DNA of 64,000 nt from Cyanophora paradoxa (Eukaryota; Glaucocystophyceae; Cyanophorales; Cyanophoraceae), in NCBI GenBank assembly GCA_004431415.1, contig QPMI01000558.1, forward strand, positions 1 to 64,000, written 5' to 3'. Every line of letters begins with the position of its first letter. The stretch's first letter is position 1. The notes beneath the pieces are model-generated. The model saw nothing but the letters and a program-made list of their open reading frames with translations. It was not told the DNA's origin and made no database searches. This document shows positions 45,168-55,856 of the stretch, piece by piece. A program made the translations under genes and the position numbers.

Positions 45168-46604
45168 ATGCCCGAGGGCGATGGCGTCACTCCGCTGGAC
45201 CACCTCCCGCCGCTGCGCACCGCGGAGGAGGTGCGCGAGGCCGCCGGCCCGAGCGAAGCTCGATGCGCTCCCGCGCCCGCGGCTGAGCGGCGCGCAGGTC
45301 GAGCGCGTGGCGACCGTCTGCTTTGGAGCGCCCAGACTGAAGGACGGCGTGATTCACCCGACAGCTGTCTGGAAGGTGCGCGCGCAGCTGCGGGTCGGCC
45401 TCGGGAGGCGGCTGATGCCGCGCGCGGGCACGCGCTGCGTGCCGCGCAGGTGAACCCGGCGACGGACGGGCGCCCGTACGGGTCGGAGTACGCGACGATC
45501 CGCATCTGCGAGCACTCCCCGCCCTCCGACCACGGTACCCACGCCGCCGCCCAGCTAGGCCCTAGCTCCAGCGCTAGCGTCGGCGCGCGCGCGCGCGCTC
45601 CGAGAATACGGCCCGCCCGCTCTAATCGGAGCCGACGGGCCAGACTTCTTTCTGCTGAACTACACGCGCGCCTTTGCCGACGGCATCATCATCAGCGGCG
45701 CCATCCTTAGGTCCCGTCCCGCTGTACTCTCCGTTCCGGACCCCGCCCTCACTACCAGCGGGTCAGGGAGGAGCCGCGGCTGCGGTACGCGCTGGCGGGC
45801 CCGGCGGCGGAGGGCCTGCTCGACTGGCGCGTGCGGACCCTCGGCAAGACCGGCCCCCAGCTCGTCCTCGTCCTCACCCGCGGCCAGGCGCCCCCTACCC
45901 CCGTCCCGGCCCGCACCCCGGCCCTGACGCGGGCACAGGACCCGGCGGGTCTCCTGTCGCACGCGATGTTCACCGCCGCCTCGGACCGGCCCATCGTCTT
46001 CGTCTTCTTCTGCCCCGCCGCCGCCGCGCCCCGCCTCGAGGTGCCCGCCGCGCCCGCCCGCGCCGCGCCAGGCCGCCGCTGACGGGGACAGGCGGCGGCG
46101 GCGGAGCGGGAGCTGCGGCACGTGCGCGTGGTCGGCGCGGAGCGGCCCTCCATCGCCGCCGCCGTCGCCTACCTCCGCGCCGTACGCCCCGCGCCCCGCG
46201 CCCCGGGCGGGGGCGGGCCCGATCTCGACGGGCAGGCGGGTGCGGGGCGGTGTCGGTGGAGGCGGGCCCGTCGACGTCGCGGGAGCTCCACGCGGCGCGC
46301 GCCGTCGACACCCTCCTCCTCTCCGTCTACCACGCCCCGCCATCGCCCCCGACGCCCGCCCCGCCCGCCCCACCCCGCCGGCCGGGGCCGACGGCGCGCA
46401 GGTGGTGGACCCGGCGCTCGCCTTCGTGCCCCGCGCCGCCATCGACGACGCCTTCGCCCTCGCCTCCGCCCACCGCGTCGCCTCCCCGCGCGGTCCCCTC
46501 CCGCCCCGCCGCCAGCGCCCCCGGCCCCGCTCATCGCGCCCGGGGCCCCGCGCGCATGCGCAGGCGAGACGTGGGAGATCCGGCGCTACGAGGCCAAGCG
46601 ATGA
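45168..46604 (+). CDS. RibD C-terminal (pyrimidine reductase)-like protein
   Basis: Exons: MPEGDGVTPLDHLPPLRTAE, joined to ERVATVCFGAPRLKDGVIHP. Next VNPATDGRPYGSEYATIRIC, then GPDFFLLNYTRAFADGIIIS with GAILREEPRLRYAL (the RibD-C 'GagTv..D.P.L' block). LDWRVRTLGKTGPQLVLVLT follows, then RPIVFVFFCP and VSVEAGPSTSRELHAARAVD ('EGGp.l' block). It ends ETWEIRRYEAKR. The RibD-C/DHFR-like fold reduces a ribosyl-pyrimidine in riboflavin synthesis with NADPH, but this branch also holds uncharacterised reductases, so the substrate is open. No deaminase domain precedes it. The FMN-hydrolase-type gene follows on the same strand 0.4 kb downstream. Confidence 0.72.
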
Positions 46605-47000
46605 CGGCCCGCCGTCGTGGCATCTAGGGCCTCTCCCAGCTGGCGCGCAGCGGCGGGAGAGATGTAAAGTGGTACATGTACAGAGATTACAGAAGAACAT
46701 CGAATTCGGATCGCAGAAACGACAGATCAAATTACAGCATCTGCCTGGGCTAGTTTGCAACTCGCGAAACCCCCGTACAGGCAAGAAAGGTAGCGCGTGC
46801 TCGTCGAACCTCAGGTCGGAGCACTGGCGAGCGCTCCAGCGGTTCTGTTCGTAGCGCAGGCTCTCCCCGTGCAGAGGGGCGCAGCCGCGCAGCACGCAGA
46901 AGCGGGTGCGAGCTGCGGTCAATCAGCGCCGCGCCGACCTGCGGCGGCGCGCCGGGCACCTGCGCCGGAGCGCCGGGGATTCGCGCATATCGACGCATCA
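46605..47000. other. Spacer between RibD-C-like and HAD genes
   Basis: Contains TGTAAA at 46663, 59 bp after the first gene's stop and a likely 3'-processing word, then the presumed promoter of the HAD gene. No exon supported. Confidence 0.5.
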
Positions 47001-48101
47001 ATGTCCCCTTCCCTGCCCAGCGCGGCGGCTGCGCCGCATCAGCAAAAGCCGCGCGTGATCCTGTTCGGTGCGCTGCGGCCCTCGCAGGCGCTGTTTCTTT
47101 TGCTGGCATTTCTTTTGCGGCCTAGCGGAGATTGCCGGATATCGGTGGCGCGACCAAGGCGCATCACCCACGCCCCACGCGGTGGCCGCTCTAATGCGCA
47201 ACCGGGCCACCTAGCGATAGTCTCAGCTTCAAGACGCCGCTTTCACGACTCTGATGCACCCCGCGCCCCTCCAACGCTTCCTGCGCCGCGCAGACATCAT
47301 GTCGACGCTGGTGTACGACCCCTTCTACCGGGACATGCACAGCTTCTTCGGCTTCGAGTCGCTGAAGGACATGATGAAGGAGAAGCACCCCACCCGTGCG
47401 CATGCGCCCGCCTCCCCGCCCCAGCCCGGGGCCGAGCGCGCCGACGCGCGCGGGGGCAGGCTGGCTGGAGTTCGAGCGGGGCCACATCGACGAGAGCAAG
47501 TTCCTCGAGGACTACTTCAAGGACGGGCGCGACTACGACAAGGAAGGATTCCGCCAGCACGTGTACGCCCCGCCCGCCGCGCCGCGCCCCGCCGCGGCGA
47601 GCCGCGGGGCGCGCAGGAAGAGCTGCTACCGGTTCCTGGACGGGATCGAGGAGCTGCTGCAGGAGCTGAAGGATGCGGGCGTCGAGATGCACGCGTGCAG
47701 CAACTACCCGTCCTGGTGGCGCGCGCGCCGGCCCCGCCCCCCCTCGCCTCGCGGGGCGCCCGGGGCCGGGGAGCGAGCGAGGGGCGGGGGCGGGGCGCAG
47801 GGAGATGATCGAGGAGCGGCTGGCGCTCTCGCGCTTCCTCTCGTGGTCCTTCGTCTCGTGCAAGACGGGCGTGCGCAAGCCCGAGCGGGCCGCCTTCGAG
47901 CGGGCGCTGGAGCTCGCGGGGGCCCCACCCCCGGGGGCCGTCCTCTTCGTGGACGACTGCGGGGAGAACGTGGAGGCGGCGCGCGCCGCCGGCATGCACG
48001 CCCTCCGCTTCACCGACGCCGCCAGCCTCCGCGCCGCCCTCGTCGCACACGGCCTCCTCCCCGCCGCGCCCGCCCCCGCCCCGCCCGAACCCGCCAGCTA
48101 G
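47001..48101 (+). CDS. HAD-family phosphatase, plant FMN-hydrolase (cpFHy/PyrP) type
   Basis: Exon 1 (47001-47067) splices at GGTGCGC to exon 2 at 47294, giving PRVILFDIMSTLVYDPFYRD. HAD motif I reads DIMST, with Met at the second acidic position as I recall for plant FMN hydrolases. Next are MHSFFGFESLKDMMKEKHPT, GWLEFERGHIDESKFLEDYF, SCYRFLDGIEELLQELKDAG, VEMHACSNYPSWW (motif II Ser), LSWSFVSCKTGVRKPERAAF (motif III Lys) and VLFVDDCGENVEAARAAGMH (motif IV). These blocks follow the plant enzyme along its whole length. Such proteins dephosphorylate FMN or the riboflavin precursor 5-amino-6-ribitylamino-uracil phosphate. The N-terminus is too short to call a plastid signal. The stop is at 48099-48101, with TGTAAA at 48164. 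Convergent with the first TIR gene. Confidence 0.88.
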
Positions 48102-48241
48102 CTGGCCGGCGAGCGCGCCCCCTAGATCCGCCTTTCCCGCTTCGCTCTCTTCTTTCCGCCGCGTGTAAATACTGTATTTCAAATAACAGCAGCATCTCAG
48201 TAATGTTCTAGATCCGAGCAAACCGGCAAATAAGCGCGGCC

Positions 48242-50527
48242 CTAGGAGGCCAGGGCGGAGTGCCAGAGCTCGAACTCGCCGGTGTTGCTGGAGGCGTTCT
48301 CCTCCCACCAGCGCCCGCAGACCTTCCGCTCGCGCATCTTCCCCTCGTAGACCAGGCTATGGAACACCCTCGGCCCCGTGTACGTCTGCGGAGCGGGGCC
48401 CCGCCCGGCCTCAGCGGGCGGCGCCGGCGTGGCTCGGGGCCGCCAGGGGCTGGGCGGCGGGCCTTGAGCATGCGGACGGTGCCGGCGTCGACATCGTAGG
48501 AGCCCCGGATGACGAAAGTGCCCACGCGGTCGCTCCCCTCCGCCCGGACGGTTCGGAAGTACAGGCTCAGCGTCAGCTCCATCTCCCCCGTCTGCCCGCC
48601 CTGCCGCCAGAACCTGCCGCCGCGAGCGCGCGCGGTCAGCGTTGTGGGGCCCGACTCGGCTCGGACCGGGGCGGCCCTCTCCACGCCCCGCGCACCCTTT
48701 CCAGGGCCCCGGGCAGAAGCCCATCTTGAGCTCCTTGGTGTTGGACTTCATCCCCTTGACCTCCGCCAGCTCCTCCCCCAGCTCCTCCTCCTCGTCGTCC
48801 TCCTCGTCGGCGTCCTCGTACTCCGACTCGTCCTCCGCCCCCTCCTCCTCCGCCATCTCCTCGTCCCCCGCCTCCGCCTCCGCTTCCGCACGCGCTGGTG
48901 GCGCCGGCATCGCCGCCGCTGCCGCGGGGGCGCGGCCGGCCCCTGGGGGCGCCGGGGGGCCGGGGGCGGACTCCTTGGCGGCCTGGGCGGGGGCCGGGGC
49001 CGGGGCGGCCTTCTTGAGCTCGGCGGCGAGGGCCTTGAGCTTGGGGGCCGAGGACTTGGCCTTCTTGGCCCCGCCCCCGCCCCCGCCCCCGCCGCCGTCG
49101 CCGGCCATGGCGGCGAGCTCGGAGGCGACGGTGCCGACGATGAGGTGGCGGCGGCTCCAGTCGACGTACTGCAGGCCGGCGAGGTGGAACTTGAAGGCGT
49201 CCGGGATGCCCCCCTCGAGCATCACCGGCACGATGCTGATCCCCTTCTTCATCTCCCGCCGCTCCGCTGCGCGTCGTCCAGCCCCCAGAGCGTCAGCGCG
49301 GGGCCCCGGAGCCGCACCGCGCCGCGGGTCACCGCGGGCGCACCGAAGAGGTCGAGCTCGATGCCGCAGGGGACGGAGGCGAAGTACTCCGGGGAGAGGA
49401 AGCAGACCTGCGCGGGTCCCACCTCGGCCCCGGGGTGGGGCGGGGCCCAGGACGTCGACTCGCAGCGCACCGCGACCTTGGCGGCGTTGGCGGCCTGGGC
49501 GATCTGCGAGCGCCAGCCCTGCTGCCCCGCCTTGATCTCGTTCACGTCTGCCCGCCCCCGCCCCGCTCCCTCAGAGCGAGCGCCGGGGTAGCGGGTGCGG
49601 GGGAGGGCGGGGCCGGGGCGGACCGAGCCAGACGTGGCCGCGGAGGGCGGGGTTCTCCTCCATCTCGCGCACCAGCGGGTGCACGAGCTCCTTGTTGCGG
49701 CTGCTGTACGAGATGAAGACCTCCTTCGTCGGCGCCGCCGCCCCCGCGTCCGGCGCCGCCATCACCGCACCATGGCCCCGCGCCGCCACGGGCGCCACCG
49801 TCGGCGCCGGCGCCGGCGGCGCCGCCTCGTGGCCCTTGTCCGCCGACTGCTGGAACGTCTCGGCGGCCGCCGGCGCCCCAGGCGCCGGCGAGGCCTTGGA
49901 TGCTGCCGCTTCCGTCGCCGCGGACTGCAGCGCGTCCAGCCGCGCTGAACCCGCCCGTCAGCGCCGGCGAGGCGGCCTCGGGGTCGGGCCGGGGCGGGGA
50001 GAACCTAGGATCGCCGAGAGCTTCTCGTCGGCGGCCTTCTGCTGGGCCCGGAGCGCCGCCAGCTCCGCTTTCTCATCCGCCGAGTTGTGGGGAACTACAC
50101 GTACGCGCCGGGATCAGCGCGCACCGCATTCCCCGAGTGCATGCTGCGCTCACCACCGGACGCCATTGTGGGAGCGGTCTGAGCCTTGACGGCAGCTATT
50201 TCTTTCATCTGACCTGCAACGCAAACGGGTCGAATTAGTGGCAGCTGTAGCCAGCCGACGGCGGCTTCAAGCGACGGCGACTACCGGCATGGCCAAACGG
50301 CGTCGGACGCACCCAAAATCTGGCTCAACTGCTCGGACGTCGCCTTCTGGGCCGCCTGCATCTGCTGCTGGTGGCTTGCATTGAGCGCTGGGAATCTCCG
50401 AGTTAGCTGAGAATAGCAGGAGTCACTCGGCACGCGCACCCGCTATCTCCTTGCGCAGCGCCGCGAGCTCTTGGCTGCTGCCCGAGTCGTCCGCGACCCG
50501 CCGGGAGGTCGACGAGCCGCCCCCCAT
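48242..50527 (-). CDS. TIR-domain protein with N-myristoylation signal, coiled coil and C-terminal beta domain
   Basis: Starts MGGGSSTSRRVADDSGSSQE (Gly2 and Ser6, a typical N-myristoylation site). It continues through short exons of Gln/Ala-rich coil (SHQQQMQAAQKATSEQLSQI, ADEKAELAALRAQQKAADEK). The TIR domain reads KEVFISYSSRNKELVHPLVR, then QGWRSQIAQAANAAKVAV, CFLSPEYFASVPCGIELDLF and KKGISIVPVMLEGGIPDAFK. The Glu in CGIEL lies where SARM1-like NADases have their catalytic Glu. An Ala/Lys then Asp/Glu-rich linker leads to a beta-rich end domain (GTFVIRGSYDVDAGTVRMLK, YTGPRVFHSLVYEGKMRERK, VCGRWWEENASSNTGEFELW). That domain looks like a repeated G-x-Y/W strand fold. Enzyme activity is not proven. 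Divergent from the next gene. Confidence 0.82.
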
Positions 50528-50859
50528 CTTGTCCAAAGTGGCGGACGCTCTACCCCGCCTGCTCTTCTTCCCTCCACAATGTCTGGCTTTGTGCTCGGTG
50601 CATGAGCTGGGCGCGCGTCTGCGTGCGATTCGACCTTACGCGCGCCCGCAGGAGCGGCCCTGACCCGCCCGGTGGCCTCGCGGCCGGGCGTGCCGTCCGT
50701 CTCGTGCTCGGCCGGCTGCCCGCTGCGGAGGCCTGCGACGCGTTTCTCCGCGGTAGGGCGTCGCAGGGACATCAGTTTCGGCTTCGGCGGCGGTGCCTGC
50801 CCCTGGCAAGCGTGTCGATCCCGATCCGCGTGACGGCGAGCCCGGGTCGCGTCGCAGGC
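50528..50859. promoter_or_regulatory. Divergent region between TIR gene and hypothetical gene
   Basis: Contains the TIR-gene promoter and probably the unrecognised first exon of the plus-strand gene. No reliable start codon was found. Confidence 0.4.
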
Positions 50860-52313
50860 CGTGGCCTGGTCATCTTCTGCGAGGACAAAGCGTCACCGGC
50901 GAGGAAGACGCAGCCGTCTTCTCCTCCCGCCTCCCCAAGCTCGCCGGCCACTCCTGCCTCTCCTGCAGCCGGTTCGTGGCTCGCGTGCAGCGCCGGACGC
51001 TGCAGCGCTGATGTCGCCGCGCGTACGCAGCGGCAAAGGATGCGGCGTCGGCCTTGAGCAAACGCCTGGAGCGGCTCCTCGTCTTCTTCGCGGACAAGGA
51101 CCGCGACGCGTGGTACGGCCTCGTCGCGGCGAGCAAGAACTGGAACCAGGTGGGCGTCCCGTGCGCGCGCGACGCGCTGGGCGCGGCCTCACGGCGGCGG
51201 GCAGGTGCACGGCGACTTCCTGGACTTCCTGGCGGGCGAGCGGGCCAAGGGCAGCGAGGCCGCCGCACCCCTGGCCGTCATCGAGGCGCTCCTCGACGAG
51301 CTCCCGCGGGTGCGCAGGCCGCGTCGGCGAGGCGCGCGTCGCGCACTCGCGGCGGCTGACGGGAGGGCGTGCGGGTGCGGGGCAGATCGAGGGGAAGCTG
51401 CGGCGGTCGGAGGAGCTGCTGGAGGGGTTCATGCGGACGCGGGCGTCGCGGTGGCGGGAGTTCGTGGAGCGGCACGCGTCGGAGCTGGACGAGGAGTTCC
51501 TGCTGTACGTGAACTGCCGCATCGAGCGGACGGAGGACTACAACGAGCGCCTCGACTACGACGTTGCCCTCACCTCCATCATCGACTTCGCCGAGCTCCT
51601 CAAGGGTCCGCCCCTCCCCGATCCGATCCGCTTCCGCCGGGGCTTTTCCGAGCGCGCGGTCCGCAGCGGAGGAGAAGACGGCGGCGCTGCAGGTCGAGGG
51701 CGAGCGCGGCATGGGGAAGATCGGGGTGCCCGAGGGCGGCGCCGGGCCCCGCTCGCACGGGGACGGCTACGAGAAGATCGACATCGACACCTCCATCGGG
51801 CGGGTGCAGGCGCCCTCGCCGCGGCTGGACCCGACGGAGGCGCCGGCCGGCTCGCTTGGGCGGGGCCTGGAGCGGGTGCGGCGGCTGTACCGGGCGCAGC
51901 CGGAGGGGAAGGGCCTGCAGCTGCCGCTGGAGGTGCAGATCGTGCAGTACATGCTGATGATCGCGGACCCGCTGGAGCGGCGGCTCGCGCTGCGCGACGT
52001 CTTCGTCCCCGACCGCGCCCTCAAGTGTGACCCCGAGCTCGAGGAGCTCTACTCCACCCCCGAGAACCTCCTCGCCGCCGTCGACGCCCTCGCCGAGTCC
52101 TACGAGAAGCAGCGCGGCGACCCGGGCATCCGCAAGTACCTGGAGGAGAGCAACCTGCTCGAGTCGCTCGCCGCGCTCCGCGCCGACGTCCTCCGCTTCG
52201 TCGTCGAGGAGACGGGCGGCCTCCAGAACCCCCCGCCCGGCTACGGCGACGACGACGACGACGAGGGCGAGGGGCGGGCCGAGGGACCCCAGGCCCCCGC
52301 CCCGCAGGCCTGA
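50860..52313 (+). CDS. Conserved-looking hypothetical protein
   Basis: Not recognised. Exons join to SVTGEEDAAVFSSRLPKLAG, HSCLSCSRFVA, KDAASALSKRLERLLVFFAD, KDRDAWYGLVAASKNWNQ, HGDFLDFLAGERAKGSEAAA and KLRRSEELLEGFMRTRASRW. They continue FVERHASELDEEFLLYVNCR, EKIDIDTSIGRVQAPSPRLD, LEVQIVQYMLMIADPLERRL and ELEELYSTPENLLAAVDALA. The end is KYLEESNLLESLAALRADVL and an Asp/Glu tail. The C-terminal two thirds look like an all-helical fold with good codon-frame continuity. One junction near 50990 seems to need a GC donor. The true start is unresolved. Convergent with the first EGF/YfaP gene. Confidence 0.6.
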
Positions 52314-52503
52314 GCTCTCGCCGCCTTCCAGCTCTGCCCTCGGAATTCGTGTTTTTCGATCGGTCTGCGGAAGCCTTCCTTGGCTGCGGCGGCGGCCCGT
52401 GAGGCGTCTCTCCTGCTTGTCTTTGTACACAACCGTACTGAATCTGGTGGGGAGTGGGAGAGGGGGATCGGAGCGGGAGCGGGGAGTGGGGGCCAGGGGG
52501 TGC

Positions 52504-53832
52504 TCAGGGGACGAGGCCGGAGCAGCCGCTGTCGCTGCCGTAGTCGTAGCCGCCGGAGGGGCAGGCGGTGGGGACGACTACGGGGCTCGTGCGGGGCCCC
52601 ACCTGCGGGGGCGGAGTCGGACAAGGCGGCGCGGGGCCCAGAATACAAGCACGGGCGCACGTAGTTGACGGTGGTGGGGAGGAAGGAGGGGCCGTCGAGG
52701 TCGAAGACGTGCCACCAGTAGCCCTCGCCGGCGGCGGGGAAGGACCACCGCACGGTCGCGCTCTGCGTGTAGAGCGTCACCTCCACGCCGGCCGAGCGCA
52801 TCGCCGTCGCCGCCTCGTGCGCGTAGCCCGGGAAGCAGTACGGCTCGCCCCCGTTCCACACGCAGTGGTCGGTCTGGTGGACCCAGTAGGAGAAGGTGCC
52901 GTTGGGGCGCTCGGAGGGGAGGGTCCCCGGGGCGGAGAAGGTGACGGTCTCGGGCTTGCGCGTCGTTGAGCGCATGATGTTGTCGACGTCGAGCGAGGCG
53001 ATCATGTCGCCGTTCACGCACGTCCGCCCCGACTCGCACGCCCAGTGCAGCTCGTACAGCGGCTCTCCGGGGCCCCGCGGGCACGACGCGCACGGGAACG
53101 TGCTGCCCCGCCTCCCGTCGGCGCTCCGGCGGCGCGGGGGCCGGCGGGCGGGAGGGCGGGGCGCCCGCACCTGGGCATGACGAGGTGGGCGTCCAGGTCC
53201 TCGGGCGGGCCGCTCTGCCAGCTGAGGACGACCTGCGCGGCGGCGGCGGCGGCGGCGGCTCAGCGGGCCGGCCCCGCACGCCCCCAGGCGAGCGGCACGC
53301 AAGCGGGGCGCGCCCTGAACTCGTTGGGCCCTAGGTTGGTGGACATGTAGAGGACGAGGAGCGGGCTCAGCACGGCCGTGTCCGACAGGTACGCCGGGAT
53401 CGTCACCGTCTGCCCCCCGTGAGAAGGGACGGCGAGCGCGGCCGGGCGGGCGGGCGGGCGGCAGCAGGGGGGCGGGCGGGGCGCACGATGTTGACGGGGA
53501 TGAAGCCGGTGCGGGTGCCGATGGCGTGGTAGGCGCCCGGGGCGTAGCGGAAGGGGGCGATCTGGAAGGCCCCCTGGCTGTCCGTCGAGGTGCTCGTGGC
53601 GAGGAGCCCCGTCGCCGCCTCCACGAGCTGCACGGTCGCCGAGCCGACGCCGACGAAGGTCGCCGCGTTGTAGACGAAGCCCTGCACCGTGACCGCCGCC
53701 GGGGGCGTCGAGCAGTCCGTCCCCCGCCAGCCCCGCGTGCACACGCACGCCCCGTCCGACGGGTTGCAGTACCCGTTCCCCGAGCACGTCGTCGACGCGT
53801 TGCAGACTGCGAGCCCCGGCATCAGCCCGCGT

Positions 53833-53863
<31 letters not shown>

Positions 53864-55314
53864 GGCGGGGCGGGCGCACAGGTCGAGCAGTTGGCGCCGA
53901 ACCAGGTCGAGTCGCAGAGGCAGGAGCCGTCCGCGTTGCACTGCCCGTTCCCGGAGCACGTCGTTCGCGGCGTGCAGTCTGCGCCGCCGCCGGCCGTCAG
54001 GCACGGCGCTCTCGGGGCACGCGCGGATCGCAACAGAAGAAAGCGCACAGGTCGCCTTGCACGTGGCGTTGCTGCCGGGGCGGGGCGGGGCGGGGCGTGA
54101 GCGAGCGTACGCCCCGGGCGCAGCAGGACAAGGGGGCCCGCCCGCGCACCAACAGGAGAGAGAGCAGCTCGTCCATATGACACACTCGTCGTCGGAGATG
54201 GTCACGCAGCTGCCGCCGCCGCGCGGTCAGCGGGGTTGCGGCCCGGACCCAGGCGAGGCCGGGCGCGGCGGGGCGCGGCGCGCGAGGCAGGGGCCGGCGC
54301 ACCCTGCGTAGGAGGAGAACTGGGTGCCGACGGGGGATAGGAAGGACTGCTGGAGCTCGGGGGTGCAGGGCCTGGCCGCCGGGTGCGAGTAGAGGGAGCA
54401 GCCAACGAACTTGCCCGCCGTGATGTTCGTCGGCACCGCCAGCCCGCCCGTGTACGGATTGCACAGCGCTGCGTGCCCGCGGGGTCAGCGCGGCGGTGGG
54501 GGCGGGGGCGGGGCGCGGGGCGCGGGGCCGCACGGAAGTAGGCGAAGGGGTTCTGCTCCTGGGCGGGCAGCGTGGGCGTGCGGGCGCCCTCGATGATGTT
54601 GAACTCGGCCTTGGGCCAGTCGAAGATGCAGACGTCGAGGCACTTGACGTAGATCGACGAGGTGACCCCCACGTCGACCGTGCACGTCGTGTTCAGCCGG
54701 TCCGTCCGCGCCACGTCCGCCTCCACTCCCCCGAACGTCGACGCTGCGCAGCTGCTCAGGCGAGTTGCCCCCCGCGGGGCCTGCCGGACGCACGGCGGAT
54801 CGTGAAGTTGAACGAGTCAGTGACCCGCACGAGCGCCCCGTCCGTCGCAGTCTGCGCCGAGGCAGAGCTAAGCGCGGCAGCCTCGCGAGCGCGGGGAAGC
54901 TGCGAATACAGCACTCACCACTGTGACGTTCGTAGTGCCCAGGACGTTGGGCGCGGGGAAAAGGATGATCTGAGGCCAAGAGCTCAGAGCTCGTTCGAAG
55001 GGGCCCGAGAGCGGGCGTCTTACCGTACGCATGGAAGCGCTCCATCGACTTCTGACTATGTTCTGAGGGGGAACCATAGAAGCGTTGCCGACGGCGACCA
55101 GGAGGTCGATGTTCTGCAGTGCCGTGTCGTTGCTCGTGAGCTTGTACACCAGAGTGTAGCTCGGCCTATTCAAATAGGTCTCCTGATCACCAGCTCGTGT
55201 CATAGTCGTCAAGGCTGCTGCCTGCCCGAGCCATACTACGAGAAGTGCAACTAGCGGTATGCATCCACGGCGCCATTCCGCCTGGGCCACCGCCCAGGGC
55301 GACTTCGACCGCAT
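52504..55314 (-). CDS. Secreted EGF / YfaP-like domain protein, paralog A
   Basis: Starts MRSKSPWAVAQAEWRRGCIP, followed by a hydrophobic signal sequence (LVALLVVWLGQAAA). A domain with PSYTLVYKLTSNDTALQNID follows, then Cys-rich segments (NTTCTVDVGVTSSIYVKCLD, DECVIWTSCSLSCW). Two EGF-like modules are clear: CTPRTTCSGNGQCNADGSC with CLCDSTWFGANCSTC, and CNASTTCSGNGYCNPSDGAC with CVCTRGWRGTDCS. Next is a carboxypeptidase-regulatory-like beta sandwich (VTVQGFVYNAATFVGVGSAT). Last is a YfaP/DUF2135-like domain: LSWQSGPPEDLDAHLVMP, ASLDVDNIMRSTTRKPETVT, FSYWVHQTDHCVW and GYWWHVFDLDG. It ends GCSGLVP. Probably a cell-surface adhesin or matrix protein. Same order of modules as paralog B, and a nearly identical leader. 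Confidence 0.82.
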
Positions 55315-55690
55315 GTAGGGGACCGGCGTGCCGTCGGGTGCGGTCAGCGTCGGCCCGACTCGTTCATTGCCACGGTATCGCCCTGCTCGCCGCCACTCGC
55401 CCACCCGGCTGCCGGGAAGGATGCCTCGATGCTGCTTCCCTGTTTGTCTGCCGATGCTAGCGACCTGCCGCACTGCTGGGCCCTCCCTGCTGGCACCACC
55501 GCCTCCACGTCCGTTCGCCCGAGCCGCACGTCCCCCGCGGTCGCACAGCGTCCGATACTGCACTACACGTTCGCTGGATGTCAGCTGCGGCGGTGCTCCT
55601 GCCCGGGTGCGTTGGTCGCCGTGCTAGCTGGCAGGGGTCGCTTCTCAGGCAGGTTCGGTCTGCGGAGGGGAGGGGGCCGAATCGGGGTAC
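55284..55690. repeat. 407-bp leader block, copy A
   Basis: Matches 61378-61784 over 407 bp without gaps; I count six mismatches. It covers the first ten or so codons of paralog A and about 376 bp upstream. The copy ends where similarity to the other locus fades. Confidence 0.93.
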
Positions 55691-55856
55691 AACACCGCAA
55701 GCTTGCAAGCCACTCGCCGAGTTTCGGACGACCTCTTTTAGCGCGTCTTTGCTCGAAGCAACGCAGAAGGTGACGGTTAACGCAGCCTGCTCTTCATCTG
55801 GGCGGTTCCCAGCATCTCGAGTTCCGGCCTTCACCAGCCCTTCACTGAGGCTAGCT
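55315..55856. promoter_or_regulatory. Divergent promoter/leader between paralog A and TIR gene 2
   Basis: Mostly the 407-bp block; the remaining 166 bp (55691-55856) is specific to this locus. An open frame from 55563 runs in frame into paralog A, but its three differences from copy B all change the amino acid, so I treat it as untranslated. Confidence 0.55.

Noticed and set aside
45660-46922. 420-codon minus-strand open frame
   Set aside because: Runs opposite the RibD-C-like exons and the spacer; Arg/Gly-rich composition and no domain motif.
55312-55563. 83-codon N-terminal extension (MQYRTL...) of the EGF/YfaP paralogs, also present at the B locus
   Set aside because: Open in both copies, but all three nucleotide differences between the copies in this part change the amino acid, and the signal peptide would become internal. 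Better read as untranslated leader.
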